32,440 bases of DNA. Source: an uncultured Myxococcales bacterium (GTDB lineage: Bacteria > Myxococcota_A > Polyangia > Polyangiales > Polyangiaceae). The notes under the pieces are model-generated. The model was not told the origin of the DNA and made no database searches. It worked only from the letters and a program-made list of their open reading frames with translations. The translations under genes were made by a program, and so were the position numbers. Positions 23,704 through 32,312 of this stretch are shown piece by piece; within the stretch, counting starts at the first letter, position 1, and every line of letters begins with the position of its first letter. The stretch covers positions 1 to 32,440 of the forward strand of contig CALMUT010000061.1 of the NCBI GenBank assembly GCA_937872925.1, in the 5' to 3' direction.

Positions 23704-24842
23704 AGCGCGTGTACTGGCGCCCCCCCGGAGTCTCGCGCTCCGCCCTAGCGATGATCGCACTCGCTGCCGTCGCGGCACTCGTGATCGTCGAACGTTTTCC
23801 AGTCGTGCGCAAGCAGTCCTGGCACACGGAGAAGATCCGGGCAGCGCGGCTGTCCTACGACGCCATGCGCGCGATCAAGGCAGAGCGCATCAAGCGCGGC
23901 CTCGTCATCGACCCGGAGGTCGACCCGCACCAAACTGGCCTGATCGGCTTCTCGCTCACCCCCATCACGTCCAACACGGGCTACATCAGCGCGAAGCGCG
24001 CCAGCACCAATCCAAACTTCGCCGCCGTCATCCTGCATTTTCTGAAACGCGCGGGGGTCGAGCGTGGGGACGCCGTCGCCGTAGGCCTATCCGGTTCGTT
24101 TCCCGCGCTTTCAGTATCGACCTTCGCTGCACTACAAGTGTTGGAAGCCAACGCCATCGTGATCGCCAGCGTTTCCGGGTCCGAGTGGGGCGCCAACGAT
24201 CCGACTTACACCTGGCTCGACATGGAGCGCACCCTCTTCGAGAACAAACTATTCTCCTATCGCTCTGCCGCCGCTTCGCGAGGTGGGATCGACGACCGCG
24301 GCATGGGCATGAGCAAAGAAGGGCGCGCACTGATAGACGCGGCCATCGCTCGGAACAACGTCGAGCGCTTCGACAGTACGTCCCTAGTCGATGCCATTGA
24401 ACGGCGCATGTCCCTGTACGACGCGCGCGCCGGAGAAAAGCCCATTAAAGCCTACGTGAACGTGGGGGGTGGTTCGGCCTCGGTGGGAACCCACGTGGGC
24501 AAAAAGCAGTTTCGCCCGGGACTGAATTCCGAGCCGCCCCGCGGCGAAGGCATTGTCGATTCGGTCATGTTGCGGTTTGCAGAGCGAGGTGTGCCGGTGG
24601 TGCACGTGAGCAATATCGCCCAGATCGCCAAATCCAACGGACTGCGAGCCGACTCGGAACAAGATCCGCGCATTGGCGAAGGCTCCGTCTTCATCAAGGC
24701 CGAGCCCAATCGGCTCTTGGCCGGCCTCGGCGTTGGCATCATCTTGGCCGTGATGCTGGCTTTCATTCGCTTGGACGTCGGCGTCCGCATCTTGCGCAGC
24801 CGCAAGAAAGAAAGCGTCAAACAGCCGCAACAGATGGTCTAG
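23700..24842 (+). CDS. Poly-gamma-glutamate system protein (PgsW-type), 380 aa
   Basis: Two membrane helices, at ~14-31 and ~338-357, flank a ~300-residue extracytoplasmic domain. Features are LSYDAMRAIKAERIKRG, GVERGDAVAVGLSGSFPALS, ASVSGSEWGANDPTYTWLDME and YVNVGGGSASVGTH. I match it to the family found as third gene of pgsBC operons that lack capA. It takes the position of PgsA/CapA but has no metallophosphatase-like motif. A role in polymer export or synthase stability is inferred. ATG 23700 overlaps the pgsC stop. It ends 59 bases from a convergent lipoprotein gene. Confidence 0.82.
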   Translation: MKRVYWRPPGVSRSALAMIALAAVAALVIVERFPVVRKQSWHTEKIRAARLSYDAMRAIKAERIKRGLVIDPEVDPHQTGLIGFSLTPITSNTGYISAKRASTNPNFAAVILHFLKRAGVERGDAVAVGLSGSFPALSVSTFAALQVLEANAIVIASVSGSEWGANDPTYTWLDMERTLFENKLFSYRSAAASRGGIDDRGMGMSKEGRALIDAAIARNNVERFDSTSLVDAIERRMSLYDARAGEKPIKAYVNVGGGSASVGTHVGKKQFRPGLNSEPPRGEGIVDSVMLRFAERGVPVVHVSNIAQIAKSNGLRADSEQDPRIGEGSVFIKAEPNRLLAGLGVGIILAVMLAFIRLDVGVRILRSRKKESVKQPQQMV

Positions 24843-24856
24843 GCTCTTGGCCCACG

Positions 24857-24900
24857 CGCCGGCTGAGAGACCGGACGGCCGCCGCCCAGCATCGCCGGCG
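24857..24900. terminator. Inverted repeat between convergent genes
   Basis: CGCCGGC (24857-24863) and GCCGGCG (24894-24900) bracket 30 GC-rich bases in the 59-base gap between the pgs operon and the convergent lipoprotein gene. A bidirectional terminator is possible. There is no T tract on either side. Confidence 0.25.
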
Positions 24901-24901
24901 A

Positions 24902-25513
24902 CTACTTCGCCTTGACCGTGGCGAGCATCTTGAAGAACGGATCCCGGGCCTTCTTCACGGTGCCTTGGGGGCCCGTGAGTTTGAAGAAGTAGAGCCCGCT
25001 GGGCGCTTCGATGATGGCACCCAGCAGGCCGTAGCTCTCTTTCGGAGTTTTGGGTCCGCCCGGCATGCCGCTCTCGAATTTGCCGCCTTCAATCTCCACG
25101 ACGTGTACGAGCAGCCCGTTTTCCGTGCGCTGGCTGCGACGGACCTGGTCCTTGGGCACGTCCGGGAACTGATCGATCCAGCGCTTCATGTTGCGCTCGA
25201 CCCCGCCACCTTGGTCGGCGCCGAAATAGAACACCCCCAGGTCACCTGGCTCTTTGTCGCCCTCGGCCGCCGGCGCCGCATAGCTGGCGGCGCGCATGGG
25301 TTTCTGCTGATTCAAGCGCGTTAGGCCCGGCACATCCTGCCAGGTGATTTTCAGCTCCTGCGCGCCACCGTGGGTGGTCGGACGCGGCAGAGTGCCGCTG
25401 GGCTGCGCGGCGGGGGTGGTGCCGGGCTCTCGGTCGCTTGGGGCGGGCGCGGGCTTCTTCTCGCAGCCAAGGGTAGCGAGCACCACTAGGGCCACAAATA
25501 CGCGGGCGCTCAT
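24902..25513 (-). CDS. Small lipoprotein, 203 aa, in the channel/ATPase operon
   Basis: The signal peptide ends in ATLGC (Cys17), with Leu at -2 and Thr at -3, a slightly unusual lipobox. A Pro/Thr-rich linker to ~50 is followed by a compact domain with DLGVFYFGADQGGGVERNMKRWIDQFP, then HVVEIEGGKFESG and a final YFFKLTGPQGTVKKA segment. The GxGGGVxxNxxRWxxQF pattern occurs in hypothetical lipoproteins of several phyla, and no function is known to me. ATG 25513 overlaps the MscS gene stop as ATGA, so it is the last gene of a three-gene operon. A periplasmic or membrane-face partner of the channel is inferred. Confidence 0.85.
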   Translation of the reverse strand: MSARVFVALVVLATLGCEKKPAPAPSDREPGTTPAAQPSGTLPRPTTHGGAQELKITWQDVPGLTRLNQQKPMRAASYAAPAAEGDKEPGDLGVFYFGADQGGGVERNMKRWIDQFPDVPKDQVRRSQRTENGLLVHVVEIEGGKFESGMPGGPKTPKESYGLLGAIIEAPSGLYFFKLTGPQGTVKKARDPFFKMLATVKAK

Positions 25514-26451
25514 GCTTCTGCCCGCGGCTTTCCCGAAGCCGAACGCAGCTCGTGGGTCGGTGTGTCCACCGCGCGGTGCAGCACGGCCGGGGGCAAGATG
25601 CGATTTGCGTGAAACGCCTTGATCACCCGTTTGGTCACATCTGTTTCGAACGCCTTCTCGTACTTCGTATCCAGCACGTAGCCCTTCCCGACCATCTGCA
25701 GCGCAACGTAGTCATCCTTGATCACTTCTTTGACTAGGACAACCACGGGTTTTTCCAGAAACACGTAGCGGCTGCTGAGGATGCCTTCCATGATCAGGCG
25801 TTCGGCAACATCCACGTCTTGATCGATACCGACGAAGAAGATGATGGAGACCTGCATGTCGAGGGCGCCATAGTTGCCGCAGCTGGTCACATCCGTAAGG
25901 ATCTTGTTGTTGGGGATGGTGACCGTGTTGTCGTCGAGGGTCTGCATACGTACCGAACGCAGTCCGATGGCGGTGATGTCTCCGTATTCACCGGCGTATT
26001 GCACCCGGTCGCCGACTTGAAATGGCCGATCGAACATGATCGTCACGCCCGCGATCATGGCAGCGATCAGATCCCGCATGGCGAAACCAACAGCCAACGC
26101 GAAGGTGCCGCCGATGAGCGTGAGCACCTTGTCGTTGATGGTGAAGGAGAGGCCCGCGACCAAGATGCCGGTTGCGAAGTAGACCACAAAGCGAGTGATG
26201 CTCTCGACCTTGCTGAACAGCATGCGGCGGTGGGTGAAGCGCTCGCTCAGGCGGGCCACGATCCCGGACATGAATCGCAATGCGATGGCCGCGCCGGCAA
26301 TGACAAGCAGCGAGACCAGCACGCCGCTCCAGCGCACAAAACTGACGATCTGCGAAACGTCTGGTGGATCTTGCGCAAACGCGAGACTGGGCGCCCCCCA
26401 GACCACCGCAAAAGCAAGGACTGCAGCTAGCTTGGTTTGTCTTGGATTCAC
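25510..26451 (-). CDS. MscS-family mechanosensitive channel, 313 aa
   Basis: A signal-like N terminus (to ~26, ending AFAQ) is followed by TM1 (~35-60), TM2 (~82-105) and the pore helix TM3 (~107-140, FALAVGFAMRDLIAAMIAG). The MscS beta-domain entrance IMFDRPFQVGDRV leads to LRSVRMQTLDDNTVTIPNNK, a motif conserved across the family. The C-terminal alpha/beta domain is present. It would open under membrane tension to release small solutes. The start is GTG at 26451, eight bases after a perfect GGAGGAGG, because no ATG precedes TM1. It sits four bases after the ATPase stop and overlaps the lipoprotein gene. Confidence 0.93.
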   Translation of the reverse strand: MNPRQTKLAAVLAFAVVWGAPSLAFAQDPPDVSQIVSFVRWSGVLVSLLVIAGAAIALRFMSGIVARLSERFTHRRMLFSKVESITRFVVYFATGILVAGLSFTINDKVLTLIGGTFALAVGFAMRDLIAAMIAGVTIMFDRPFQVGDRVQYAGEYGDITAIGLRSVRMQTLDDNTVTIPNNKILTDVTSCGNYGALDMQVSIIFFVGIDQDVDVAERLIMEGILSSRYVFLEKPVVVLVKEVIKDDYVALQMVGKGYVLDTKYEKAFETDVTKRVIKAFHANRILPPAVLHRAVDTPTHELRSASGKPRAEA

Positions 26452-26455
26452 GGTT

Positions 26456-29400
26456 TCAGCCTCCTCCGGCGAGCAGGTGCCGGCGTTGGAGCACGCGGGT
26501 GATGGCGCGGAACCAGCTCCAGGTGACGCGGTAGCGGTCCCCCACCTGTTCCAGATATCCGCGAAAGAGCGCGTAGCGCACGGCGTCCTGCACCTGTCGC
26601 ATCGGCAGCATCGTGGCAGCCACGATTTTCTCGGCCTGCGCCAACTCCAGCTGCACGATCGCGCGCAGCACGAAGATGGCCGGATCCGGCAGGCGCTCGA
26701 TGTCCGTGGTGTCTGGCGCGGAGAAGAGCTGGACGCGCACTTTGCCCTCGTCGTCGATGCGCAAGGACTCGCGCCAGAAGTGTACAGCAACGGCTGGATT
26801 GCCAGTCGCGTAGTCCCAAAGCAAGCGGTAGTAACTAGCCTCCGTGCGCGCCAGTTGCTCGTGGCGCAGCACCTCGTCTTCCTCTTCCTCCGCAACCAGA
26901 TCGTCAAACACGGGCACGACCCCGGCCGCCTTGCTGCGCAGCTTGAGCATGGCGGCAATGTGCTCTTCGCTCCAACGCGCGACGCGGATCACGTCGTCGA
27001 ACACCGGCCGCGCTCCCCGCGCCCGTTCGATGTATTGCCAGATCACCGCTCCCACACAGAAGACCCAAGTGGTCTGAGAACTAGACTCGCGGGCCAGGGC
27101 AATCACGCGGTCGAAGTCGTCCAGCCCCCCAATGGTCGGTGTCACCAGGCGGTGCGCATCATCCACCAGCAGCACTCCGTTCTCACCGAGTCCGTCCAGA
27201 GCCTTACGGATTGCGGCGTCGTCGGCACCCTCCGGCAGCTTCAAGACTCGAGTGAGTTCGGTGCGAAAATCTCCGGCGCCGCCTAGAGGGCAGGTCATGC
27301 GCACGCCCTCACGCTGCTCGCTCAAGATCCGCTCCAGCAGCATGCTCTTGCCGCAGCCACGCTCCCCGACCAACGCGAAGACGCCGCCGCCCGGGCGCTC
27401 GATGGCCTCGATGATGGATGCGATCTCTGCGTCGCCCACCGTGGGCACGGGCGTTGCCACCCCCTGCTGCGGGCTGAGCGATACGTAGGTTTCTTCCGCA
27501 AGGGGCTTCGTCGGGCGACTGCCGCGTTCGCGGGCTTGTTTTGCAACCTCGCGCCGGAACAAATACGCAAGCACGCGGCGGGTCATCTCGAAGGTGCTGA
27601 CGTAAGTGCGCAGCATGCGCGCCGTTCCGAGACCGACCAGGTACGCGCCGCCGGCGGCGGCCGCAGGAAAACTCGTCCAGCCGTCTTTCCGGGCCAGCAC
27701 CCACTCGACGAAACCGCTCTTCTTTCGAAGCAAGTCAAGGCGTTCGAAGACCACGGGCTGCCACCAGCGCACGATCACCAGAGCGATGGGGATGGCGGCA
27801 AACCAGCAAGTGGAGAGCACCCAGCTGTAGATGGTGCCCTCGCCCACCAAGTGACTGGTGAGGGCCAGAAACAGGCCGACCGTGACGATGACGCGCCCGA
27901 CTAGCCGCAGCGACTTGTAGCGCAGCGCGTCGGTGCGGCGCTGGCCGGCCAGTTTCACGCCGTGGGCGAAGCCGACGTCAATGGCGTGCACCACGATGTT
28001 GCCACCCAAGGTCCAGCTCAGGACGATCCACAAGAGCTGCATCGCGTACAGGTCACTGATCGCCGAGCCGGCGAAGTACACCACACCCCAGACGAAGATC
28101 AGCCATGCCACAGGGTTGTGGACCCGCTCGATCAGGCTCACGCCGCGATCCGCGTACACCAGCCAGCGCGCACCGCGTGCCTCCACGCGCGCTTCGTCCA
28201 TGCGCTCTTCGAGCATCTTGATGAACGAGCGCGCGCGGCGGCGCCACCAGAAGAACGCGCCGCCCAGCACCAATATCTTCAGCAGTGAAAGCGTCGCGAC
28301 GACCTCACCAGCGCGATCCCGGTTGGGGTCGCGCAGGTTGGTCAGCCAACGCCAGGACGCGCGGCCCTGGTAGCGCATCACCAGGGTCACCTGCCGTCCT
28401 TCGGAGCGCGCCTGATCGATACCCGAGACGTTGAATCCGGTCAGTGCCGCGCGCTTTTCGTTGGTCAGGTGGGGATAGAGCGCCAGACGGTCCCGGTTGA
28501 GGGACTCGACCTGCTCCAGCAGTGCGCGAGCGCGCTCCCAGCGCATCTTGTTCTCGCGCACCTCCAATTTCGTCTCTTGGGCGGTGAGTTCCTTGCGCAG
28601 GGCGTCGACGCGGCTGCGATCCACCGCCGCACCCACGACGTCCAGGGCATCTGCGCCAGCGCGCGGCAGCTCCGACGTCGAGAGCGAGCCCAAGGCAGAG
28701 GCGAGTTCGTCCCGGCTCGCCCGCAAGGTTTTGCGCAGCTCTTCGTACAGGGAATCCGCTTCTTCTGCCGTTGTCTTGCGGGCCTTCCGCTCTGCAACGA
28801 AGCTCGACACACGCCGACGCCAAGACAGCGCTTCTTCGGCCCGCTTGCTGGTTTTCTCTTCGGCTTTCGCCAGAGTCGCCTCGAAGCGGGCCTGCTCTTC
28901 TTTGATGCCTAGGAGGCGAGCTTCTTCTTCAGCGACGAGACGAGCTGCTTCGCTGCGGGCGCGCTTCGCCGTGTCGAGCGCACGCTTCTTTGCTTCCGCC
29001 GCGTCCTCCGCCTTCTTCTGCGCTTGATCGACTCCGGCCCCCTTCTCGCTGGCCTCTTCGCGGCGTTTCGCGTGCGCGGCCAGCTTGGCGCCACGCTCGG
29101 CCGCCGGAAGCGCCAGGAAGTCCAGGCGAGCGCGATCCAAGTCCAAGCGCGCCAGCCACAAGCGGGACTCTTTTGCGGACAGCTTCTCGGAAGGCAGCGG
29201 TGTTCGCGAGACGGACGCGTCCGGCTGTTCAGCAGCTGCCGGCTTCGTCCCGGCACGCTTGGTGTCTTTTTTGGTTTCCTTTTGGCCCGGCGCGGGCGTG
29301 CCGGCGTCGAGGGTGCCGCCCGCGCCCGCATCGGCAGCATCCGCGCCTGCTTCGGCGAGCAGCGTGCGCAACCGCGCCACCTCCACGGACACGGCGCGCG

Positions 29401-29668
29401 CGTCGTCGAGCTTCACGTCGAACAGCGAAGTGGGGTCCACGGAGACGTCCAAGGTCTCCTCCATGAGCGCGCGGATCTGCGCCGTCTTGCTTTTCACGGC
29501 GTCGACGTCGGCATCCGCGCTCACCTTGGCGGGCGCCGCTGCAGGCGCGGCATCCGTGCCCGCGTCTTTGCCCGCGTCCGGGGCTTGGGCCATGGCCGGC
29601 GCGACCAGCATGCAGACTGCCCAGGCAAGCAGTAGCAGGATCACGCGGTCGATACGGGGGCGGCGCAC
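26456..29668 (-). CDS. Membrane-anchored AAA-type ATPase with periplasmic coiled coil and winged-helix-like end, ~1070 aa
   Basis: After a signal sequence (Arg-rich n-region, hydrophobic core, APAMAQA cleavage-like end) lies a ~400-residue Ala/Glu/Lys/Arg-rich coiled-coil region. Five or six membrane helices follow, roughly between 456 and 685. The cytoplasmic part has Walker A GERGCGKS near 765-773, Walker B GVLLVDDAHR near 833 and an ORC/Cdc6-like ATPase layout. Residues ~996-1062 look like a winged helix (AEKIVAATMLPMRQVQDAVRYAL, then a YRVTWSWF wing). The N-terminal half resembles MscK/MscM-type channels, but the channel domain is missing and is encoded by the next gene. GTG 29668 is preferred. 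TTG 29704 would add 12 residues. Confidence 0.82.
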   Translation of the reverse strand: MRRPRIDRVILLLLAWAVCMLVAPAMAQAPDAGKDAGTDAAPAAAPAKVSADADVDAVKSKTAQIRALMEETLDVSVDPTSLFDVKLDDARAVSVEVARLRTLLAEAGADAADAGAGGTLDAGTPAPGQKETKKDTKRAGTKPAAAEQPDASVSRTPLPSEKLSAKESRLWLARLDLDRARLDFLALPAAERGAKLAAHAKRREEASEKGAGVDQAQKKAEDAAEAKKRALDTAKRARSEAARLVAEEEARLLGIKEEQARFEATLAKAEEKTSKRAEEALSWRRRVSSFVAERKARKTTAEEADSLYEELRKTLRASRDELASALGSLSTSELPRAGADALDVVGAAVDRSRVDALRKELTAQETKLEVRENKMRWERARALLEQVESLNRDRLALYPHLTNEKRAALTGFNVSGIDQARSEGRQVTLVMRYQGRASWRWLTNLRDPNRDRAGEVVATLSLLKILVLGGAFFWWRRRARSFIKMLEERMDEARVEARGARWLVYADRGVSLIERVHNPVAWLIFVWGVVYFAGSAISDLYAMQLLWIVLSWTLGGNIVVHAIDVGFAHGVKLAGQRRTDALRYKSLRLVGRVIVTVGLFLALTSHLVGEGTIYSWVLSTCWFAAIPIALVIVRWWQPVVFERLDLLRKKSGFVEWVLARKDGWTSFPAAAAGGAYLVGLGTARMLRTYVSTFEMTRRVLAYLFRREVAKQARERGSRPTKPLAEETYVSLSPQQGVATPVPTVGDAEIASIIEAIERPGGGVFALVGERGCGKSMLLERILSEQREGVRMTCPLGGAGDFRTELTRVLKLPEGADDAAIRKALDGLGENGVLLVDDAHRLVTPTIGGLDDFDRVIALARESSSQTTWVFCVGAVIWQYIERARGARPVFDDVIRVARWSEEHIAAMLKLRSKAAGVVPVFDDLVAEEEEDEVLRHEQLARTEASYYRLLWDYATGNPAVAVHFWRESLRIDDEGKVRVQLFSAPDTTDIERLPDPAIFVLRAIVQLELAQAEKIVAATMLPMRQVQDAVRYALFRGYLEQVGDRYRVTWSWFRAITRVLQRRHLLAGGG
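26460..26467 (-). promoter_or_regulatory. Strong Shine-Dalgarno for the MscS gene
   Basis: GGAGGAGG on the minus strand ends eight bases before the GTG at 26451. It lies in the last codons of the ATPase gene. It fixes the GTG as the channel start and suggests channel translation exceeds that of the ATPase. Confidence 0.8.
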
Positions 29669-29708
29669 AGCCTGGGTGTAGGGCAACTGGCCAGCCGCCG
29701 GCAATGGG

Positions 29709-29741
29709 CGAACGCAAAATCGGCGCCCGGCCCGGCGTTCG
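29709..29741. promoter_or_regulatory. Inverted repeat in the divergent region before the TerC-type gene
   Basis: CGAACGC (29709-29715) and GCGTTCG (29735-29741) are perfect 7-base arms around 19 GC-rich bases. They lie 39-71 bases before the TerC-type start and overlap the alternative upstream region of the divergent ATPase. It could be an operator or an RNA hairpin. Confidence 0.25.
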
Positions 29742-29779
29742 GCTAGCCGCTGTGGGGGCCGCGTGATAGCACCGCGGCA

Positions 29780-30712
29780 ATGCTCAGCAGCGCGGCCATG
29801 CTCGATTGGGGGGTATTCGCCGCAGCCGTGGTTTTGACCATGCTGCTGGACTTCGCGCTATTTGGTCGTACCTCGCACCGGATCTCATTCCGCGAGGCCT
29901 CCGTGCGCAGCGTTCTCTGGATCGTCGTGTCGCTGGCCTTTGCCGGCTGGGTGCAGCACCGCATGGGGTCCGAGAAGGCCGTCAGCTACGTCGTCGCCTA
30001 CCTGGTGGAAAAGTCCCTCTCGGTCGACAACCTCTTCGTGTTCTTGGTGATCTTCACCTACTTCCGAGTGAAGGAAGAGCACCAGTCACGGGTGCTCTTT
30101 TGGGGCGTCTTCGGCGCAGTGGTCATGCGCGCCATTTTCATACTGGCAGGCACGGCGCTGCTGCATCGCTTCCACTTCACCATGTACGTGTTTGGAGCGT
30201 TCTTGGTGTTCACGGGTATCAAGCTGGCCTTCAAGAGTGATGAATCCGTCGACCTAGAGAACAACCTCGCCCTGCGCCTGGCGCGCAAGTACCTGCGCAC
30301 GACCAAGGAATTCTCAGGCGAGAAGTTTTTCGTAATCAAAGACGGCGTGCGCCACGCAACTCCGCTGTTCTTGGTCGTGATCGTGGTGGAGTTTACGGAT
30401 GTCATTTTCGCTGTGGATAGCGTGCCTGCGGTGCTCGCCATCTCCAGTGACTTGTTCGTCGTCTACACCTCCAACATCTTCGCAATCATGGGACTGCGCG
30501 CCCTGTATTTCATGCTCAGCGGCATGATGAGCCGCTTCCACTACTTGGACATCGGTTTGGCGGTGATTCTTGTCTTCATCGGCGCAAAGATGCTGGGTGC
30601 CGATTTTTATAAGATCCCCAACTTTGTCAGCCTGGGCGTGATGCCGGGGGGGCCGGTGCTCGCGGTGGGGGCCTCGTTGCTCAAGCCGGTCAAGCGGCAA
30701 GAACCGAGCTGA
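29780..30712 (+). CDS. TerC/Alx-family membrane protein (probable metal exporter), 310 aa
   Basis: About eight membrane helices. The two family motifs are intact: EKSLSVDNLFVFLVIF at ~77-92 and VVEFTDVIFAVDSVPAVLAIS at ~202-222, whose acidic residues line the proposed ion path. Relatives (Alx/MntX, TerC) export manganese or help metallate secreted enzymes. The length and order match Alx rather than short TerC. ATG 29780 was chosen, and an internal Met7 is also possible. A yybP-ykoY manganese riboswitch was looked for and not found. It is divergent from the ATPase operon and 42 bases before malQ. Confidence 0.9.
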   Translation: MLSSAAMLDWGVFAAAVVLTMLLDFALFGRTSHRISFREASVRSVLWIVVSLAFAGWVQHRMGSEKAVSYVVAYLVEKSLSVDNLFVFLVIFTYFRVKEEHQSRVLFWGVFGAVVMRAIFILAGTALLHRFHFTMYVFGAFLVFTGIKLAFKSDESVDLENNLALRLARKYLRTTKEFSGEKFFVIKDGVRHATPLFLVVIVVEFTDVIFAVDSVPAVLAISSDLFVVYTSNIFAIMGLRALYFMLSGMMSRFHYLDIGLAVILVFIGAKMLGADFYKIPNFVSLGVMPGGPVLAVGASLLKPVKRQEPS

Positions 30713-30754
30713 CAGAGCTGCAGTGATGCACAGTTACCCGGGCAAGGATCGACG

Positions 30755-32269
30755 ATGCAGTTCGAACTGCTAGGCAAGCGCCGAGCAGGCATGCTGGCGC
30801 ACGTGACGTCCCTGCCCGGTCCCCACGGGCATGGGGATCTGGGTCCGAGCGCTTTTGCATTCGTCGATTTCCTTGCGGCTGCAGGGCAGAGCGTTTGGCA
30901 GATGCTCCCGGTCAGCCCTCCGGGCTTTGGCGCGTCTCCCTACGACAGCCCGAGCACCAACGCGGGCAGCCCTTGGCTGATCAGCTTGGAACAACTGCAG
31001 CGCGACGGACTCCTGTCCAAAACCGAGACGCGGGCGCCACAGCACCTCCAGAAGACGTCCGCGCAACTCGGCAAGAGCCAGCTCTTTCGTGAGAGGCTCC
31101 TCCGCGTGGCGTTTGCGCGCTACCAGGACGCCAATATCCACGAGCCGCGGGCGCTCACCAACTTTCGACACGCAGAGCGAGGGTGGCTGTCCGACCATTG
31201 CCTATTTTTGGCGCTAAAACACGCCGCCAGGGGCGCTCACTGGACCCAATGGGACGGGCCGCTGCGCAAGCGAAGCCGCACCGCGCTGCTACGCGCGCAG
31301 GACGAGCTCGCCCAAGAAGTCGCGTTTCACGAGTGGGTACAGTTTGTCTTCGACACGCAGTGGCGCGCTCTCGCTGCACACTGCAAGAGACAAGGCGTCG
31401 CATTACTCGGCGACGTCCCCATGTTTGTGGCCCATGACGGCGTGGACACGTGGGCCCAGCAGCGGCTATTTCGACTCGATAAGCGGGGGAACAAACGCGT
31501 CTCCGCGGGAGTGCCTCCCGACGCCTTCAGCGAGACCGGCCAACTGTGGGGCAATCCCGTGTACGACTGGAAGGCAATGCAGCGCGACCAGTTTGCCTGG
31601 TGGGTCGCGCGCTTCCGCCGAGGCGTCGACATGTTCGACGTGTTGCGACTCGACCATTTCATTGGCTTCCATCGCTGCTACGAAATCCCCGCAGACGCCC
31701 AAGACGCGCGCCGGGGCCGCTTTGTACGCGTGCCCGGCGAAGCTCTATTCGAGCAGGTGGGGAAGGCCCTGGGGGGCCTGCCGTTTTTGGCGGAGGATCT
31801 CGGGATTGTGACCGCGGAGGTCGTGGCGTTGCGCGACGCTCTGCAGCTTCCTGGCATGCGTGTGCTGCAGTTTGCCTTCGGCGATCCGAACGGGAGTGAC
31901 TACCTGCCCCACCGATATCCAAGCAGCACCGCGGTCTACACCGGAACCCACGACAACGACACCACGCTCGGCTGGTACCGTTCCCTGGGCCGCACTGCCG
32001 CGGGGCGCGCAGAGAAACAGCGGGTGCACGCCTATTTGGGCCCGAGCCGAGACCCGCTGCATCTCCAGCTGATCCGTCTCGCCTACGCGTCCGTCGCAGA
32101 TCTCGCCGTGATCCCGCTGCAGGACGCCCTTGGTCTGGGCCAGAAATCACGCATGAACGTGCCGGGCACTTCCAGGGGCAACTGGTCCTGGCGCTTCACC
32201 CGGCGGGATCTGACTGCGCGATTGGCCGCGCGGTTGCGCACCCTCGCTGCCAGTTACGAGCGGACTTAG
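30755..32269 (+). CDS. malQ: 4-alpha-glucanotransferase (amylomaltase), 504 aa
   Basis: GH77 enzyme that transfers alpha-1,4-glucan segments in maltodextrin and glycogen metabolism in the cytosol. Near the N terminus it has WQMLPVSPPGFGASPYDSPS. The nucleophile Asp300 lies in LRLDHFIGFHRCYEIP, the acid/base Glu347 in AEDLG, and Asp400 in GTHDNDTTLGWY. The length is typical. A GGCAAGGA sequence precedes ATG 30755 at good spacing. It may be transcribed with the TerC-type gene upstream (42-base gap), although no functional link is obvious. The 3' end faces a convergent partial gene 43 bases away. Confidence 0.95.
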   Translation: MQFELLGKRRAGMLAHVTSLPGPHGHGDLGPSAFAFVDFLAAAGQSVWQMLPVSPPGFGASPYDSPSTNAGSPWLISLEQLQRDGLLSKTETRAPQHLQKTSAQLGKSQLFRERLLRVAFARYQDANIHEPRALTNFRHAERGWLSDHCLFLALKHAARGAHWTQWDGPLRKRSRTALLRAQDELAQEVAFHEWVQFVFDTQWRALAAHCKRQGVALLGDVPMFVAHDGVDTWAQQRLFRLDKRGNKRVSAGVPPDAFSETGQLWGNPVYDWKAMQRDQFAWWVARFRRGVDMFDVLRLDHFIGFHRCYEIPADAQDARRGRFVRVPGEALFEQVGKALGGLPFLAEDLGIVTAEVVALRDALQLPGMRVLQFAFGDPNGSDYLPHRYPSSTAVYTGTHDNDTTLGWYRSLGRTAAGRAEKQRVHAYLGPSRDPLHLQLIRLAYASVADLAVIPLQDALGLGQKSRMNVPGTSRGNWSWRFTRRDLTARLAARLRTLAASYERT

Positions 32270-32312
32270 TTCCGCGAAGGGCCAGCGCGCCACGCCCTTT
32301 CGAGACCGCCCA

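Noticed and set aside
26195..27286. A 363-codon plus-strand frame across the MscS and ATPase genes
   Set aside because: It crosses two well-supported minus-strand genes and their junction, and its translation has no recognisable domain.
29669..29779. yybP-ykoY manganese riboswitch before the TerC/Alx-type gene
   Set aside because: The 111-base leader lacks the conserved loop sequences of that riboswitch.
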